Positions 33,231 to 34,365 of a stretch of DNA of 34,365 nucleotides are shown here, in pieces; the stretch's first letter is position 1; every line of letters starts with the position of its first letter. The notes under the pieces are model-generated. The model ran no database searches. It was not told where the DNA came from and worked only from the letters and a program-made list of their open reading frames with translations. Origin of the DNA: a bacterium (lineage in GTDB: Bacteria; SZUA-79; Acidulodesulfobacterales; Acidulodesulfobacteraceae); assembly GCA_003232385.1 (NCBI GenBank), contig QIJE01000039.1:1-34365 (forward strand). Reading direction: 5' to 3'. Position numbers and translations under genes: made by a program.

Positions 33231-33580
33231 TATCTTACCCCTAGATGGTGTCAGTATTAAATCCGAACGCCATTTAGGGATGTAAATTGCTTTCGCCGGG
33301 GCAGTTGCAGATAAAGATGGAACTGTTGCAGGCTTGTAGCGTAGAAGATACTTTGGTTCAAGTGGGCACTTCTCTATCGTGCTCGCATTGACCGTCTTTA
33401 TGAATAACAGGTATAGATGATTTTTATAGCGTATTTAGTATGGAAATAAGGAATATCATGCAGCGGTGTGTCCATTATTAAAAAACATAACTACTTACTC
33501 TATTGCCGGCCGATGTCGGTAGGCAATAGAGATCTTATGACGACGCACGGAAAATCAAATGTCAAAAATAGCAGGTTATA
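33231..33580. other. Gene-free stretch between rubrerythrin and parvulin genes
   Basis: No supported coding frame. The only structure I see is the long inverted repeat at 33498-33531. Frames here lack ribosome sites and recognisable content. Confidence 0.6.
33498..33531. repeat. Inverted repeat, possible bidirectional terminator or mobile-element scar
   Basis: CTCTATTGCC (33498-33507) pairs with GGCAATAGAG (33522-33531). Inside, CCGA and TCGG pair after a 2-nt internal mismatch. On the minus strand a T-run (TTTTTT) follows only after about 12 nt, so termination for ppiC is possible but not textbook. Confidence 0.5.
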
Positions 33581-33862
33581 TTATTTTTTATCGAGGCTTG
33601 TTACCTCAATAAGATGATAGCCGAACTGTGTTTTAACGGGTCCCGTCAGCTTGCCTACCTCACCCTCAAATACGGCTTTATCGAACTCCCTTACCATTTG
33701 CCCCGGATTAAATTCACCCAAGTCTCCTCCCTGCCGGCCTGATGGGCATGTGGAATATTCTTTAGCCATTTGGGCAAAATCGCTCCCATCTTCAATCTTT
33801 TTTTTAATTTCCATGCACTTTTCTTCACTGTTAACTAAAATATGTCTTGCTGTGGCTTTCAT
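33581..33862 (-). CDS. Parvulin-type peptidyl-prolyl isomerase (PpiC-like)
   Basis: 93 aa, a single minimal parvulin domain without signal peptide, so cytoplasmic. Landmarks are KATARHILVNSEE, FAQMAKEYSTCPSGRQGGDLGEF, FDKAVFEGEVGKLTGPVKTQFGYHLIEV; the active-site His pair and Cys (C39 region) are in the expected places. It catalyses cis-trans isomerisation of prolyl bonds in protein folding. The size matches E. coli PpiC (93 aa). GGGGGTATTTTAATG gives an uncertain ribosome site. Confidence 0.95.
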   Translation of the reverse strand: MKATARHILVNSEEKCMEIKKKIEDGSDFAQMAKEYSTCPSGRQGGDLGEFNPGQMVREFDKAVFEGEVGKLTGPVKTQFGYHLIEVTSLDKK

Positions 33863-33922
33863 TAAAATACCCCCGTAATAATTTTTAAGTTATATGATAC
33901 ATGTTTACGGCTTAAAAAACAA

Positions 33923-33961
33923 CCCATGTCATTGCAAAACAGCATTTTGCGATGACATGGG
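33923..33961 (-). terminator. Intrinsic terminator on the minus strand
   Basis: A 17-bp stem, CCCATGTCATTGCAAAA (33923-33939) with TTTTGCGATGACATGGG (33945-33961), has one G-T type mismatch and a 5-nt loop. Read on the minus strand, it is followed by TTGTTTTTT. It would stop leftward transcription before ppiC, but no gene to its right on that strand is supported within the window. Confidence 0.65.
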
Positions 33962-34218
33962 TGCGAATGAATAGGGTTAAAATATAACCCGAATATTGCA
34001 TGGACAAGAATTAAATTGCGAGGATATCTTGTTTTCTCCGTCGGTAACAAACGAAGCGGTGGTTTTTTCTAAAATAGGAGGAATCCGGGTGACTATTAAA
34101 GATATTCGCAGATTTGAAGTCCCTTAGGATAAAAAGCACCAAGATTGATGATATTCGGGAGATTATTAAACGGCACAATACCAAACACAAATCCTTTAGC
34201 GATTCATAAACAAAACGC

Positions 34219-34298
34219 TAAAAGTGACATAAGACAATTTATATTTTACTTTAGGAGTTAAAAGTAAAATAAGAAAAAGTATATTTTACTTTAGGAGT
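34219..34298 (+). repeat. 40-bp tandem duplication with internal inverted repeat, upstream of Fic gene
   Basis: Unit 1 (34219-34258) and unit 2 (34259-34298) both begin TAAAAGT and end TATTTTACTTTAGGAGT (17 identical bases). Across the unit boundary, TATTTTACTTT (34242-34252) is complementary to AAAGTAAAATA (34261-34271). The second AGGAGT acts as the Shine-Dalgarno. The repeat could be an operator set for autoregulation. Confidence 0.75.
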
Positions 34299-34302
34299 AC
34301 TT

Positions 34303-34365
34303 ATGGATATTAAAGAATTCAAAGCAGGTTCATATATAAAAGGATATAAATACCGCTACTTCTTA
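34303..34365 (+). CDS. Fic-family protein, N-terminus only (runs off window)
   Basis: ATG 34303 follows AGGAG by 5 nt and stays open to the end of the window. The 21 visible residues start MDIKEFKAGSYIKGYKY, a form common at the N-terminus of Fic-family proteins (M-x-x-x-x-F-K-A-G-x-Y-x-x-x-Y-x-Y-x-x-F). Fic enzymes AMPylate target proteins. The evidence is thin because so little is visible. A second Fic remnant lies 2.4 kb to the left. Confidence 0.5.
   Translation, partial: MDIKEFKAGSYIKGYKYRYFL

Larger units (their letters stand above)
33863..34302. other. Gene-poor stretch between ppiC and the right-edge Fic gene
   Basis: It holds a strong minus-strand terminator (33923-33961), short frames without support, and a 40-bp tandem duplication ahead of the Fic start. 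An AGGAGG-GTG start near 34088 gives only 12 codons (MTIKDIRRFEVP), perhaps a gene fragment; a further stretch reading DIREIIKRHNTKHKSF near 34150-34205 may be part of the same relic. Confidence 0.5.

Noticed and set aside
33862-34050. 62-aa minus-strand frame
   Set aside because: It runs across the terminator hairpin, has no ribosome site and no recognisable content.

Overview
The window reads as a visibly AT-rich bacterial chromosome segment. It combines a CRISPR-Cas island, a nitrous-oxide-reduction operon and a mixed housekeeping and signalling region. A Tat-exported NosZ with NosR, CheZ-like and PAS-GGDEF signalling genes, Roadblock/DUF4388 proteins, a PerR-like regulator next to rubrerythrin, and TlpA suggest a Gram-negative, anaerobic to microaerobic denitrifier or N2O reducer. 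A deltaproteobacterial-type lineage is my guess; no rRNA or diagnostic marker is present to fix it.

Region 1 (1-16185, all plus strand, probably one long polycistronic unit entering from beyond the left edge) holds two CRISPR effector modules back to back. First is type I-B: a 5'-truncated cas8b (Csh1), cas7 (Csh2), cas5, cas3 (HD plus helicase) and cas4. Directly after cas4, where cas1-cas2 would normally follow, comes a type III module best matched to subtype III-D. It contains a CARF/DUF1887 (Card1/Can2-like) protein, a short Cas10 that keeps GGDD but lacks an N-terminal HD domain, a single-domain Cas7-like RAMP, Csx10, a two-domain Cas7 gene broken by a frameshift, Csx19, a large RAMP (TIGR03986-like) carrying an 18-bp in-frame minisatellite, and a Csx1 (TM1812-like) CARF-HEPN ribonuclease. 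The logic is cyclic-oligoadenylate signalling: Cas10 makes the messenger and two CARF effectors read it. No cas1, cas2 or cas6 and no intact CRISPR array lie in the window. Two degenerate repeat-like sequences follow csx1 and may be a relict array.

Region 2 (16186-26508) is an AT-rich 464-base leader with a good sigma70-type promoter and a perfect 16-bp palindrome, followed by nosZ, nosL, nosR, nosD, nosF, nosY, two small genes (88 and 126 aa, the second resembling DUF6516/TumE) and an ApbE/NosX flavin transferase. NosZ is the periplasmic catalyst. NosR feeds it electrons and is flavinylated by ApbE. NosDFY and NosL mature the copper centres. A 12-bp GC-rich hairpin separates nosZ from nosL.

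Region 3 (26509-31591) has smpB, a TlpA-like thioredoxin, a convergent PAS-GGDEF gene, a CheZ-like gene, tRNA-Glu(TTC), a DUF4388/Roadblock-like gene, a Roadblock-like gene with an overlapping 52-aa gene, and tRNA-Thr(CGT).

Region 4 (31592-34365) has a decayed Fic-family remnant, a PerR/Fur gene divergent from rubrerythrin, and a small parvulin. The right edge carries a second Fic-family start behind a 40-bp tandem duplication. Several strong hairpins lie in the gene-poor stretches here.
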